DNA of 64,000 nt from Pontibacillus chungwhensis BH030062. GTDB taxonomy: Bacteria > Bacillota > Bacilli > Bacillales > BH030062. A program made the position numbers and the translations under genes. Under the pieces are notes generated by a model. That model had not been told where the DNA came from, ran no database searches, and saw only the letters and a list, made by a program, of their open reading frames with translations. Positions 33,565 to 42,603 of the stretch are shown piece by piece (position 1 is the stretch's first letter; each line of letters begins with the position of its first letter). The stretch is taken from NCBI RefSeq assembly GCF_000770675.1, contig NZ_AVBG01000003.1, positions 248,001 to 312,000 on the forward strand, read 5' to 3'.

Positions 33565-34352
33565 TGACTTATTTGCAAAAGTTAAGAGAAACAACGCCAC
33601 TTATTCATAACCTAACAAACGAGGTCGTCATGAATTTTACCGCTAATGGGTTATATGCCATTGGAGCCGCTCCTGTTATGTCAAAATCTATTGATGAAGT
33701 ATCTGACATGGCAAGCATTTCAAGTGGTGTTCTATTAAATATTGGAACGATTTCCTCAACAGATGTAGAAGCCATGCTCTTGGCAGGAAAAGCGGCCAAC
33801 AAAAAAGGGATTCCCGTTGTATTAGACCCTGTAGGCGCTGGTGCTACTCCTTTTCGTCTGGAAACTTGTCATAGACTTCTAGATGAACTAAATATTACAG
33901 CGATTCGCGGAAATGCCAGTGAAATTGCAGCCTTAATTGGTGAGAATCAGTGGCAATCAAGAGGTGTCGATTCAGCTGGAGATGGAGATGTAGTAAAGCT
34001 TGCTCAAAAAGCAGCCACTTCCCTTACTTGTCTAATCGCCCTAACCGGGGAAACGGATGTGATCGCCAACCAAAATGAAACCGTTGTATGCCTGAATGGC
34101 ACCCCGCTCTTAGGTAGCATTACAGGCACCGGGTGCTTACTCAGCTCTATTCTAACGGCCTTCCTCTCTCTTGAAGGCCCAAACGTCCAGAAAGTCGTTG
34201 AAGCCATATCCGTCTATACAATCGCAAGTGAAATCGCTGTGGAACACCCGCACGTTGAAGGACCTGGGACCCTTCACCCTTACTTCCTAGATGCCCTTTA
34301 CACCATCACACCTGAGGAAGTTAGAAAGCGTCAGAAAGTAGAAACAAGATGA
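33564..34352 (+). CDS. thiM: Hydroxyethylthiazole kinase
   Basis: Phosphorylates the thiazole alcohol for thiamine salvage. A ribokinase-like enzyme of 262 residues: PLIHNLTNEVVMNFTANGLY, GAAPVMSKS, VVLDPVGAGATPFR, RGNASEIAAL, and GSITGTGCLLSSILTAFLSL with the catalytic Cys. ATG 33564 follows AAAGGAG; an in-frame upstream GTG at 33522 would sit inside thiD. ThiW next door would supply its substrate. Confidence 0.93.
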   Translation: MTYLQKLRETTPLIHNLTNEVVMNFTANGLYAIGAAPVMSKSIDEVSDMASISSGVLLNIGTISSTDVEAMLLAGKAANKKGIPVVLDPVGAGATPFRLETCHRLLDELNITAIRGNASEIAALIGENQWQSRGVDSAGDGDVVKLAQKAATSLTCLIALTGETDVIANQNETVVCLNGTPLLGSITGTGCLLSSILTAFLSLEGPNVQKVVEAISVYTIASEIAVEHPHVEGPGTLHPYFLDALYTITPEEVRKRQKVETR

Positions 34353-34987
34353 AAGCTCAGATTAAATCCTTATTAAAGCTCTATTTCATTATGGGGAGTC
34401 AAGATTGTCAAAGAAACCCCAGAGATATTTTGTTAGAAGCGATTCAGGGTGGAATTACTTGTTTTCAGTATAGGGAGAAAGGTCCCCATTCCCTTAAAGG
34501 TGATCAGAAAATCCAGTTAGCAAAAGACTTGCAGTTCATTTGCCAGGAGTACCAGATCCCCTTTATCGTCAACGATGATGTTGATCTTGCTCTTAGGATA
34601 AAAGCTGATGGCATTCATGTTGGGCAGGATGACTCCGATATTCGTGAAGTTGTGAATCGGTGTAGCGGGCTTATGATCGGTCTCTCCATCACTTCTCTAG
34701 AAGAGGCCTTAAGCTCACCCTTCGATTCCATCGATTACATTGGGGTCGGTCCCATCTATCAAACGTCTACAAAAATAGACGCCAAAACACCTATCGGATT
34801 AACAGGCTTAACTAAGATTAGAAAAGAAGTTCATGACTTCCCAATCGTCGCTATCGGCGGTATTCATTCAGGTAATCTAAAAGATGTGTTCGAAGCAGGC
34901 GCAGACGGCGGCTCTTTCATATCCGCTATCACCGCACATCCAAATGGTACACATGCAGCCAAACAACTTTACAATGCTACACTATAA
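34349..34987 (+). CDS. thiE: Thiamine phosphate synthase
   Basis: Joins HMP-pyrophosphate and thiazole phosphate to thiamine phosphate. A TIM barrel of 212 residues with GITCFQYREKG, PFIVNDDVDLALRIKADGIH then VGQDD, GLSITSLEEA, YIGVGPIYQTSTK and VAIGGIHSGN. It overlaps thiM by four bases (ATGA) and ends the operon. thiC, thiG and thiH are not in the operon, so it serves salvage. Confidence 0.93.
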   Translation: MKAQIKSLLKLYFIMGSQDCQRNPRDILLEAIQGGITCFQYREKGPHSLKGDQKIQLAKDLQFICQEYQIPFIVNDDVDLALRIKADGIHVGQDDSDIREVVNRCSGLMIGLSITSLEEALSSPFDSIDYIGVGPIYQTSTKIDAKTPIGLTGLTKIRKEVHDFPIVAIGGIHSGNLKDVFEAGADGGSFISAITAHPNGTHAAKQLYNATL

Positions 34988-34990
34988 CCA

Positions 34991-35018
34991 AAGCCAGGGA
35001 TCTCTCCCTGGCTTTTTT
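34991..35018 (+). terminator. Terminator of the thiamine salvage operon
   Basis: AAGCCAGGGA and TCCCTGGCTT with a 4-base loop and six T residues. Confidence 0.88.
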
Positions 35019-35190
35019 CTACTCAACTCAATAGTTGATTTAATTTTCTAACATTTTAACCTATTTTAATTGATATTGTTTCATAATGACCGATAAAAAG
35101 GAGGATAGGTTTTTTTACCCACATATTTGGAATTAGAGGGAGCCTTATGAATGATGCGTTTATAAGAATTGAAAAGAAAGGGTGGGTCAC

Positions 35191-36882
35191 TTGAAAATAT
35201 CCAAGTTAGTAAAAGGAATTGGGTTAACCGTTACGTTGCTTGGTGCAGTTGCCATCATTAGTTTATCATTGCTATTTATGAGTATCAGCAACCGAACAGA
35301 AGCAGTCGAACAACAAATGAAGTTTCAAAGCCTAGGACGTCAGGTCCAGGAAGCGTCAGATTTTTTGACGAACCAGGTACGCATTTACTCCCAATACGGA
35401 GCACCGGAAAATCTTGAAAACTATAACACCGAAGTAAAGAAAACAAAGCGGAGAGACAGCGCCTTAGACGAATTAGCTACATACAATGTTCCTGACGATA
35501 TCATGGCTCATGTAGAAGAAGCTGTGAAGAAATCAAATGAATTAGCACAAATCGAAGCAAAAGCCATTTCTTCTGTTGAGAAGAACAATATGGAGATGGC
35601 TCAAATGAGAGTGTTTGATCAGAATTATCAAAGTATGAAAGCTAGTATTGATGAGAATTTAGCAACATTCCAGATTGAGCTTGTAGCCCTCGGAGCTCGT
35701 AAAGCAGGCTCAGCCAAACGCCAAATGGAGACCTTTTTATACTTAACGATTGGTGCAGTAGGACTTATGATTTTGTTAAGCGCGACTACATATCTGACGC
35801 TTTATCGCAGAATTAAGCCACTAGGTAAAGTGACCAACTTAGCAAACGAAGTCGCTCAAGGAAGGTTAGATTCAGATGACATTCATCACCACTCAAAAGA
35901 TGAAATTGGTTCTCTTACAATCGCTATTAATGGAATGAAAAACGATTTAAAGGATATGATCTCAAACATCGCGAGCGTCTCCTCTACTGTCACAAAACAA
36001 AGTGAGGAATTCACACAGTCTTCTTATGAAGTAAAAGAAGGAAGTGAACAAATCGCAGTAACCATGGAAGAGTTATCGTCTGGAGCTGAAACACAAGCGA
36101 CTAGTTCCTCTCGCCTTGCAGTCATGATGGATCATCTCCTCAAAGAAATTCAACAAGCGCACAGGAGCGGCGAAACGATCTCAAACACATCAGCAAGCGT
36201 GTTAACGATGACAAAAGAAGGCACAGACTTAATGAATCAGTCTGTTGAGCAAATGGAGCGAATCGATGGCATTGTGAAAACATCGGTTGATAGCGTAAGA
36301 GGGCTAGATGCTCAGTCGAAAGAAATATCAAAACTTGTTAAAGTCATCCGAGACATTGCCGACCAAACCAACCTCTTATCGTTAAACGCGGCAATTGAGG
36401 CAGCACGTGCAGGAGAACACGGTAAAGGGTTCGCGGTTGTGGCTGATGAAGTAAGGAAGTTGGCTGAACAAGTCTCCCATTCTGTTGTCGAAATCACAGG
36501 AATCGTTCAAACCATTCAGTCGGAATCCGCTACTGTTGTGCAGTCTTTAGAACAAGGATATGCTGAGGTTGATAAGGGATCAAAACAAATTAAAGTGACA
36601 GGTGAAACATTCGAGAGTATTTATCAGTCCGTGTCAGATATGGCCTCAAACATCCAGCAAGTCACCACAACGCTAACCGAAATCGTAGATAACAGCCAAG
36701 AAATGAATCATTCTATAGAAGAGATCGCGTCTGTTTCAGAAGAATCTGCAGCAGGTGTTGAACAAGCCGCAGCGTCTGCAGAGCAATCGAGCAGTTCTAT
36801 GGAAGAGATCTCTAACCGCTCTAAAGAATTAGCTGAACTTTCTGAGCGATTAGACGATGAAGTAAATAGGTTCTCCCTATAA
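35191..36882 (+). CDS. Methyl-accepting chemotaxis protein
   Basis: A membrane chemoreceptor of about 563 residues. Membrane helix 1 is at residues ~10-32, an external helical sensor domain follows to ~180, helix 2 is at ~183-205, then a HAMP linker with LANEVAQGRLDSDDIHHHSK. The signalling domain has the conserved hairpin tip IRDIADQTNLLSLNAAIEAA followed by RAGEHGKGFAVVADEVRKLA. TTG 35191 follows AAAGGGTGGG; the GTG at 35182 lies inside that site. AATTTTCTAACATTT (35042-35056) upstream is a weak CodY-like match. The ligand is unknown. Confidence 0.88.
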   Translation: MKISKLVKGIGLTVTLLGAVAIISLSLLFMSISNRTEAVEQQMKFQSLGRQVQEASDFLTNQVRIYSQYGAPENLENYNTEVKKTKRRDSALDELATYNVPDDIMAHVEEAVKKSNELAQIEAKAISSVEKNNMEMAQMRVFDQNYQSMKASIDENLATFQIELVALGARKAGSAKRQMETFLYLTIGAVGLMILLSATTYLTLYRRIKPLGKVTNLANEVAQGRLDSDDIHHHSKDEIGSLTIAINGMKNDLKDMISNIASVSSTVTKQSEEFTQSSYEVKEGSEQIAVTMEELSSGAETQATSSSRLAVMMDHLLKEIQQAHRSGETISNTSASVLTMTKEGTDLMNQSVEQMERIDGIVKTSVDSVRGLDAQSKEISKLVKVIRDIADQTNLLSLNAAIEAARAGEHGKGFAVVADEVRKLAEQVSHSVVEITGIVQTIQSESATVVQSLEQGYAEVDKGSKQIKVTGETFESIYQSVSDMASNIQQVTTTLTEIVDNSQEMNHSIEEIASVSEESAAGVEQAAASAEQSSSSMEEISNRSKELAELSERLDDEVNRFSL

Positions 36883-36884
36883 AG

Positions 36885-36919
36885 AAACGCCCAAGCTTAT
36901 GATAAGCTTGGGCGTTTTA
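36885..36919. terminator. Bidirectional terminator after the chemoreceptor gene
   Basis: AAACGCCCAAGCTTAT and ATAAGCTTGGGCGTTT form a 16-bp perfect stem. It can also stop the small minus-strand ORF that ends at 36924. Confidence 0.85.
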
Positions 36920-36923
36920 TTTC

Positions 36924-37031
36924 TTATTTACAAGAAATATTGTCCTCTTCTTCATTAATTAAGTCATCTAACTTCTGAATAAGTAGATCAATATCTTCTT
37001 TTGTAATTCGATTGTTTGGGTTGTTTTCCAT
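36924..37031 (-). CDS. Small acidic protein downstream of a c-di-GMP riboswitch (35 aa)
   Basis: Not recognised. ATG 37031 is preceded, 12 bases away, by GAGG (a loose fit). The product MENNPNNRITKEDIDLLIQK then LDDLINEEEDNISCK is helical, acidic and without a membrane segment. It lies between a bidirectional terminator and, about 210 bp upstream, a c-di-GMP-I riboswitch with its own terminator on the same strand. It is the only candidate target for that riboswitch in this gap. Confidence 0.45.
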   Translation of the reverse strand: MENNPNNRITKEDIDLLIQKLDDLINEEEDNISCK

Positions 37032-37240
37032 GGTTGATTGATTCCTCATATCCAATGTATTCTTTTTTGGTATGCGATTGCCTCATGATCAAGCAAATAG
37101 TACAGTCTTTATATGCTTATGAACACTCCTCTTCACTATACCCTATCCTTAGAACTTTAATCGTTTAGCGAAAAAATACACGTTCTTCGTTTTGATTCCC
37201 TCCAAGTAAACATAAAAGACACAATGAAAAGGAATAGATT

Positions 37241-37268
37241 AAAAAAAGAAGTCTCAAACGAAGACCTC
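37241..37268 (-). terminator. Terminator of the c-di-GMP riboswitch
   Basis: On the minus strand GAGGTCTT pairs with GAGACTTC (two G-U pairs) around CGTTT and is followed by seven T residues, nine bases after the aptamer. Confidence 0.8.
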
Positions 37269-37276
37269 TCGAAAGT

Positions 37277-37352
37277 TGCAGCCCGACGACCGTGTTCCTT
37301 AAGACTTTAGGCTCGTGGCTTTGCGTCCATACCTTTCGATATATTTGCCTAT
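37277..37352 (-). promoter_or_regulatory. c-di-GMP-I riboswitch (GEMM-I)
   Basis: On the minus strand the order is AGGCAAA, ATCGAAAGGTAT with a GNRA loop, GGACGCAAAGCCACGAGCC, TAAAG (tetraloop receptor), then AACACGGTCGTCGGGCTGC. This is the GEMM-I pattern of ACGCAAAGCCAC plus a second stem ending in a GCCGGGYUGC-like segment. An intrinsic terminator follows, so c-di-GMP would switch transcription on or off. Confidence 0.85.
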
Positions 37353-37532
37353 TTACGTTGTAATCTAGTATTAAAAGTACCATATATGTGACTTTTTTTC
37401 TATATATTTCTTGGGCTCTGTTAGTGTTGGATTTATTATTCTTTAAAGATTTCTAGTAAAGTTACTATGGAGTCACTGATTGATATAGCTAATTCAGTTG
37501 ATTATGAAAGCAACTAGCTTCGCCTACTAAAT

Positions 37533-37569
37533 AAAAGGAGCGCCTCTATTGGATAGATGCGCTCCTTTT
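37533..37569 (-). terminator. Terminator of the alcohol dehydrogenase gene
   Basis: AAAAGGAGCGC and GCGCTCCTTTT with inner TCTAT/ATAGA pairing. It lies directly after the stop at 37582. Confidence 0.82.
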
Positions 37570-37581
37570 ATATGTAACGTG

Positions 37582-38745
37582 CTATAATGAACGATTCAGA
37601 ATATCAAGAACGCTAGCATGGTCCATCTCTTTGTACGTCCCGACACCTGGCTTGATAAATGTTTTCTTAACAATGTCATCGAAATGGGCAGCATCAATCT
37701 CGTAGTCGCTTAATCGATCGGGTGCTCCAATTGAATTCCAGAAGTCACGTAAGGCTTTTGCCCCTTCAAGCGCCACTTCCTTATCTTCTTTTCCTTCAGG
37801 TGACACTCCAAGGACTCTCACAGCTAACTGCTTTACACGTGTTGGATCTTCTTCAAGTACGTGCTCTAACCAGTTAGGGAACAAAATCGCCAATCCGCCT
37901 CCATGAGGTATGTCATAGACTGCACTGATCGCATGCTCAATGCGGTGTGTAGCCCAATCTCCGCCATCTGTTCCATTAGAGAGTGTTCCATTAAAAGCAG
38001 TGGTACTAAGGTACATCATCGTTTCACGGTGGTCGAAGGATCGAGGATCTCTAACAAGCTTCGGTCCTGTTTCAATGGCTGTCCTTAATAAGGACTCAAT
38101 AAACCCATCGATCATTGGCGTATTCTCTGTACGATGAAAGTAATGCTCTAATGCATGGGACATACTGTCAACGATTCCATATACCGTTTGTTCTTCAGGT
38201 ACTGAGAACGTATAGGATGGATCAAGAATAGAGAATGTTGGATACACATGTGGTGAACCCCAGCCAATTTTATCTTTCGTGTCCCAATTTGTAATGACAG
38301 ATACAGGGTTCATCTCAGATCCTGTTGCTGCCAATGTAAGCACAGTGCCAAGGGGAATGGCTGATTCGATAGGAGCTTTCTGTGTAAATAAATCCCACGC
38401 CTCACCATCATAATGAGCAGCAGCCGCAATTCCTTTTGTACAATCAATTACACTCCCCCCTCCAACAGCTAAAAGGTAGTCGATTTGTTCTTCTTTACAA
38501 ATCGCAACCCCTTTCTCTACCGTTGTTAAACGAGGATTCGGTTCAACCCCAGAAAGTTCAAAGACAGAAGCATTCATACTATTCAACTGACCCATTACGG
38601 CATCATAGACACCATTCCTTTTAATACTTCCGCCCCCATATACAAGGAGAACCCGGCTGTCTTCAGGAATTTCTGTTGCAATATGTTCAACTTGACCTTC
38701 GCCAAAATAAAGTTTAGTTGGATTGTGTTGTAAAAATGTATTCAT
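37582..38745 (-). CDS. Iron-containing alcohol dehydrogenase, butanol dehydrogenase type (YugJ/YugK-like)
   Basis: An NAD(P)H-dependent alcohol/aldehyde oxidoreductase of 387 residues. The NAD-binding motif is LLAVGGGSVIDCTKGIAAAA, the ATGSEMNPVSVITN motif follows, and the metal ligands are Asp and His in GIVDSMSHALEHYFH plus later His residues (ATHRIEHAISAVYDIPHGGG). It resembles B. subtilis YugJ/YugK. GAGGTGA precedes ATG 38745. It is probably a single-gene unit. Confidence 0.88.
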   Translation of the reverse strand: MNTFLQHNPTKLYFGEGQVEHIATEIPEDSRVLLVYGGGSIKRNGVYDAVMGQLNSMNASVFELSGVEPNPRLTTVEKGVAICKEEQIDYLLAVGGGSVIDCTKGIAAAAHYDGEAWDLFTQKAPIESAIPLGTVLTLAATGSEMNPVSVITNWDTKDKIGWGSPHVYPTFSILDPSYTFSVPEEQTVYGIVDSMSHALEHYFHRTENTPMIDGFIESLLRTAIETGPKLVRDPRSFDHRETMMYLSTTAFNGTLSNGTDGGDWATHRIEHAISAVYDIPHGGGLAILFPNWLEHVLEEDPTRVKQLAVRVLGVSPEGKEDKEVALEGAKALRDFWNSIGAPDRLSDYEIDAAHFDDIVKKTFIKPGVGTYKEMDHASVLDILNRSL

Positions 38746-38832
38746 AAAATCACCTCACCGGCCATCATACCATGCTAAGGGAGCCAACCATTATGCAAGG
38801 TTTTTAATGATAGATATCAATAAAAATGATGG

Positions 38833-39717
38833 CTACTCTGCTTGATCTGTTATAAGGGTCAATAACTCTTGAATTGGAGGTGTAATCCACTTCTTCTTTT
38901 GGTATACAAGCTGCGTCCATAAGGTTAACTTCTCATGGTGAAACGGTAGCTCAACTACCTTATTCTGCTTTAATTCCTGTTCTACCGTAATCTTAGGTAA
39001 GAGCGCAATCCCAAGACCATCTGCTACACATTGCTTGATCGCTTCGAGGCTAGTAAAAGATATGACAGATTGAATGTCTACCCCTTCTTCTCGAAGCAAG
39101 TCCTCAAACAAAGTGCGGTATGAACAGCCCTGTTCTGTCAAAATAAGTGTTTCCGCTGCCAAAGCTTTTAGATCCAGATGAGACTCTTTTGATAACGGAT
39201 GATTAGGTGGGGCAATGAGTACGAGTTCCTCTTCTCGAATTGGAATCGTGGTTAAGCTTGGATGATTCACATACCGATCTAAAAGGATAGCTACATCAAA
39301 ATTGGCCTCGACCGTTCCTTGCTTTAAATTCGGACAAAGCCCTGCCTCAAGTTGAATAACAAGGTCGGGATGACGTGTTTTTAATGATTTAATATAAGGC
39401 GTGATAAAATAGGCAGCCAAAGATTCGACCGTCCCAATTCGAATTGTACCTCTTACAGAGCTCCCTTCTGATAACCGAATTTTCGCTTCATCTAATAGAT
39501 TCTCCACTTGTTTTGTGTAGTAGAGTAGTTCTTCACCTGAAGATGTAAGACGCATCCTTTGCCCTACTCGCTCAAATAACTTTATTCCATAATAATCTTC
39601 TATCTTTTTAATTTGTGTCGTTACGCTTGATTGAGCGTACCCCAAAGCTTCGCCGGTCTTTGTATAACTTCCTGACTTGACTACCTCGTGGAAGGTTTCA
39701 AATAACTTTAAATCCAT
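38833..39717 (-). CDS. LysR family transcriptional regulator
   Basis: A DNA-binding regulator of 294 residues. The N-terminal winged helix-turn-helix is MDLKLFETFHEVVKSGSYTK with GYAQSSVTTQIKKIEDYYGI. The effector domain follows from about residue 88 (TIRIGTVESLAAYFITPYIK). GGGAGA precedes ATG 39717. It is divergent from an FMN reductase gene with a palindrome between, so that gene is the likely target. The inducer is unknown. Confidence 0.88.
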   Translation of the reverse strand: MDLKLFETFHEVVKSGSYTKTGEALGYAQSSVTTQIKKIEDYYGIKLFERVGQRMRLTSSGEELLYYTKQVENLLDEAKIRLSEGSSVRGTIRIGTVESLAAYFITPYIKSLKTRHPDLVIQLEAGLCPNLKQGTVEANFDVAILLDRYVNHPSLTTIPIREEELVLIAPPNHPLSKESHLDLKALAAETLILTEQGCSYRTLFEDLLREEGVDIQSVISFTSLEAIKQCVADGLGIALLPKITVEQELKQNKVVELPFHHEKLTLWTQLVYQKKKWITPPIQELLTLITDQAE

Positions 39718-39753
39718 ACCTGTCTCCCATCAATATTTTGAATGATTAGTATC

Positions 39754-39766
39754 ATCTATTATAGAT
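39754..39766. promoter_or_regulatory. Candidate LysR operator
   Basis: ATCTATTATAGAT is a perfect palindrome in the 161-bp gap between the LysR gene and the divergent reductase gene, with the A/T composition usual for LysR sites. Confidence 0.4.
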
Positions 39767-39878
39767 AACGTTGATGGTGCATACAATGGTACAATTTAAA
39801 AAGGCAATAATCCTATTGGGGTTTATGATCCTCCCTAAAAGCCCCTTTATATGGAAAACACTAAGAAGGAGTGATACG

Positions 39879-40424
39879 ATGAAAATTTTAACGCTTCTAG
39901 GCAGTTCAAGGCGTGAGGGGAATACGGAATATCTGGTTCATCAGATCATGGACGGGGTTCAGCATACGGAACTTTTTTTAGGCGATTATAAACTCGATCC
40001 GATTATTGATGAGCGCCATAGCGAGAAAGGATTTTCTCCTTCTGCAGATGATTATGAATGGGTTCTAGAACAACTGCTAGCTCATGATATCATCATATTC
40101 GCAACGCCTGTCTATTGGTTCGGAATGTCTGCGCAAATGAAGATTTTCTTTGATCGCTGGAGTCAGTATTTAAGAGATGAGCGCTTTAACATGAAAGATT
40201 CCTTGAGGGAAAAGCAGGCTTATGTGGTGACTGCTGGTGGAAGTAACCCCCATATCACAGCCCTCCCTCTTATTCAGCAATTCGGGCATATCTTTGATTT
40301 TGTTGGTATGACTTATACGGACTATGTGATAGCAAACGCTGTAAAGCCAGGGGAAATTAAATCAGATCTTCTTGCACTAGAAAAAGCGAAGCAGTGGAAC
40401 GCACATTTTAAGACCTTAACGTAA
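39879..40424 (+). CDS. NADPH-dependent FMN reductase / flavodoxin-fold NAD(P)H oxidoreductase
   Basis: A flavodoxin-like enzyme of 181 residues. The FMN phosphate loop is LLGSSRREGNTEYL, FATPVYWFGMSAQMKIFFDR is the second FMN contact, and YVVTAGGSNPHI is the third. ATG 39879 follows AAGAAGGAG; the open frame to 39771 lacks a ribosome binding site. Divergent from the LysR gene, which probably controls it. Substrate unknown: quinones, nitro compounds or azo compounds are possible. Confidence 0.83.
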   Translation: MKILTLLGSSRREGNTEYLVHQIMDGVQHTELFLGDYKLDPIIDERHSEKGFSPSADDYEWVLEQLLAHDIIIFATPVYWFGMSAQMKIFFDRWSQYLRDERFNMKDSLREKQAYVVTAGGSNPHITALPLIQQFGHIFDFVGMTYTDYVIANAVKPGEIKSDLLALEKAKQWNAHFKTLT

Positions 40425-40461
40425 AGAAGCCCTCCCGGTTAGCGGGAAAGGCTTCTTTTTT
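40424..40461 (+). terminator. Terminator of the FMN reductase gene
   Basis: AAAGAAGCC and GGCTTCTTT with inner TCCCG/CGGGA pairing and T residues. Confidence 0.82.
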
Positions 40462-40534
40462 CATATATATGAGAGTCTTATACACGATTAAAACCGTTTT
40501 TTAGGCCAATTCTGCTAACAAAGCTAGAGTACAG

Positions 40535-40622
40535 CAGCAGACACCCTTTCGTTCACTACCGTACTAACGCGTGCCTGGCACCCTTCACTTCTCTACTGCA
40601 CTGACGCGTGTCTGGCACGCTT
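40535..40622. repeat. R2 palindromic elements, about three half-units
   Basis: GCAGACACCC (near 40537), GCGTGCCTGGCACCC (40569-40583) and GCGTGTCTGGCACGC (40606-40620), separated by ACTACCGTACTAA-like linkers. It lies between converging genes, next to the stop of the oligopeptide ATPase gene. Confidence 0.72.
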
Positions 40623-40629
40623 TACTTCA

Positions 40630-41607
40630 CTAAAGCTCGTCAAGGAGGTGGCAGGCGGCGGTGTGGCCTGTTGTTTCGGCTGTTTGGAGCTCTGGTGTTT
40701 CGTTCACACAGCGGTCCCAGGCGAACGGGCAACGAGTGTGGAAGGGGCAGCCTGATGGTGGATTTGAGGGGCTTGGTAGGTCACCTTCTAGGACAATCCG
40801 CTCCCTCTTCGCTCTTGGATCCGGAACTGGTACAGCTGATAGTAGCGCTTTGGTATATGGGTGCTGTGGATTCTGTATGATAGAGTCACGATCTCCAATT
40901 TCCACGAGCTTCCCTAAGTACATAACACCAATACGATCTGAAATGAAATCAACAACACTTAAGTCATGCGCAATGAATAAATACGTTAAGTCGAATTCAT
41001 CTTGGAGGTCTTTCAACAAGTTCAATACTTGAGATTGAATCGACACATCTAATGCAGAAACAGGCTCATCGGCAATGATCAGCTTCGGCTTAACAGCCAG
41101 AGCTCGAGCTATCCCAATACGCTGTCGTTGTCCACCGCTGAATTCATGCGGATAGCGTTCTGCAACCTTGCGAGGCAACCCAACTGTATCTAGTAGTTCG
41201 TATACTCTTCTATCAATTCCATTAGAGGTTTCCATTTCATGAACGATTAACGGCTCAGCAATAATATCTCTAACCGTCATGCGAGGATTCAAGGAAGCAT
41301 AAGGATCCTGGAAAATCATTTGAAAATCTTTCCTAGCTTTCTTCAAGGCCTTGCCTGACAATTGGTCCAAACGCTCACCATCAAAGGTGATTGTCCCTTC
41401 TGTCGCCTCAAGCATTTGCATTATCATTCGGCCGGTTGTCGATTTTCCGCAACCTGATTCTCCAACGAGCCCAAATGTTTCACCTGGATTAATATCAAAC
41501 GATACACCATCCACGGCTTTGACCACCTGTTTGGAACTTTTACGGAAACCTTTTTGACTTACGAAATGCTTCTTCAAACCATCGACCTGTAATAGCGGTT
41601 CTTTCAT
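40630..41607 (-). CDS. Peptide-type ABC importer, ATP-binding protein (OppF/DppF/GsiA-like)
   Basis: One of two ATPases of the importer, 325 residues. Walker A GLVGESGCGKSTTGRM, signature FSGGQRQRIGIARAL, Walker B KLIIADEPVSALD and the H-loop IAHDLSVVDF are intact. The C-terminal PSNPPSGCPFHTRCPFAWDR is the Cys-rich oligopeptide-transporter tail that in related proteins can hold an Fe-S cluster. ATG 41607 follows GAGGAGG; a longer frame to 41640 would run into the neighbouring gene. It overlaps the OppD-type gene by four bases. Confidence 0.9.
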   Translation of the reverse strand: MKEPLLQVDGLKKHFVSQKGFRKSSKQVVKAVDGVSFDINPGETFGLVGESGCGKSTTGRMIMQMLEATEGTITFDGERLDQLSGKALKKARKDFQMIFQDPYASLNPRMTVRDIIAEPLIVHEMETSNGIDRRVYELLDTVGLPRKVAERYPHEFSGGQRQRIGIARALAVKPKLIIADEPVSALDVSIQSQVLNLLKDLQDEFDLTYLFIAHDLSVVDFISDRIGVMYLGKLVEIGDRDSIIQNPQHPYTKALLSAVPVPDPRAKRERIVLEGDLPSPSNPPSGCPFHTRCPFAWDRCVNETPELQTAETTGHTAACHLLDEL

Positions 41608-42578
41608 TCTGTAGCCTCCTCTCGCTCGTGCAGCCAGCACCTGTTCTTACCATCAAATAAAGGCGGTTCTTCTTCCCAGCAATGGTCCATAACAAATGGA
41701 CACCGGTTTGCGAACTTACACCCTTTTGGACGGTCTTCTACTGTAGGCACTTGACCTTGAATGGAATCTAAACGATCTTCTTTCGCTCCGAGTTTCGGAA
41801 TGGAACCAAGAAGTCCCTTTGTATAAGGATGCTTCGGATTCTCAAAGATCTCATACACGCTTCCCTGCTCAACGATGCGACCTGAATACATCACAGCCAC
41901 CCGGTCACACATCTCAGCAATAACACCTAAGTCATGCGTGATAAACAGAATCGACGTGTTGTGCTGATCACGCATGTTGCGCATGACATCTAAGATCTGG
42001 GCCTGTATCGTTACATCCAGAGCTGTTGTCGGTTCATCAGCAATTAACACTTTCGGATCACACGACATTGCCATCGCAATCATCACACGCTGACGCATCC
42101 CTCCTGAAAGCTGGTGAGGATATTCGTTCATAATCGCTTCTGAACGAGGAATGCCTACCTGATTCAGCATGTGAATCGCATGCTTCCTCGCATCCGTCTG
42201 ACTTATTCGCTGATGCTCTCGAATCGCTTCTACAAGCTGCTTTCCAATTTTCAAAACAGGGTTCAACGAAGTCATCGGTTCTTGGAAAATCATGGAGATA
42301 TCATTTCCTCGTACCTTTCGCTTTTGTCGATCTGTGAATTTTAATAGATCTTGCCCTTGGAATAGCACTTCTCCTCCTGTCACTTCCCCTGGAGTTTCAT
42401 CCAGAAGCTGCATTACAGATAAGGAGGTTACACTTTTACCACTTCCGGACTCCCCAACGAGACCAACGATTTCACCAGGATAAAGGGATAGGTCAATCCC
42501 CTCCACAGCCGGAATCGTTTCACCGTCAACGCGGAAGCTTGTATACAGTTGATTTATTGATAAGATTGGTTCTGACAT
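41604..42578 (-). CDS. Peptide-type ABC importer, ATP-binding protein (OppD/DppD-like)
   Basis: The second ATPase, 324 residues. Walker A GLVGESGSGKSVTSLS, signature LSGGMRQRVMIAMAM, Walker B KVLIADEPTTALD, H-loop FITHDLGVIAEM. The tail RPKGCKFANRCPFVMDHCWE is the same Cys-rich type. It forms a heterodimer with the OppF-type protein. Located after the two permease genes and overlapping the next ATPase gene. Confidence 0.9.
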   Translation of the reverse strand: MSEPILSINQLYTSFRVDGETIPAVEGIDLSLYPGEIVGLVGESGSGKSVTSLSVMQLLDETPGEVTGGEVLFQGQDLLKFTDRQKRKVRGNDISMIFQEPMTSLNPVLKIGKQLVEAIREHQRISQTDARKHAIHMLNQVGIPRSEAIMNEYPHQLSGGMRQRVMIAMAMSCDPKVLIADEPTTALDVTIQAQILDVMRNMRDQHNTSILFITHDLGVIAEMCDRVAVMYSGRIVEQGSVYEIFENPKHPYTKGLLGSIPKLGAKEDRLDSIQGQVPTVEDRPKGCKFANRCPFVMDHCWEEEPPLFDGKNRCWLHEREEATE

Positions 42579-42603
42579 CTTCCTTCTCTCCCTTCGCTAC
42601 GGC

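Noticed and set aside
35056-35096. Sigma-D promoter before the chemoreceptor gene (ACCGATAA near 35089)
   Set aside because: The TAAT upstream is 18 bases away instead of about 15, so the match is too weak to report.
37165-37383. Open frame of 72 codons on the minus strand
   Set aside because: It covers the c-di-GMP riboswitch and its terminator and has no ribosome binding site.
40608-41032. Plus-strand frames over the peptide-importer ATPase gene
   Set aside because: They are shadows opposite a gene with intact Walker A, Walker B and signature motifs.
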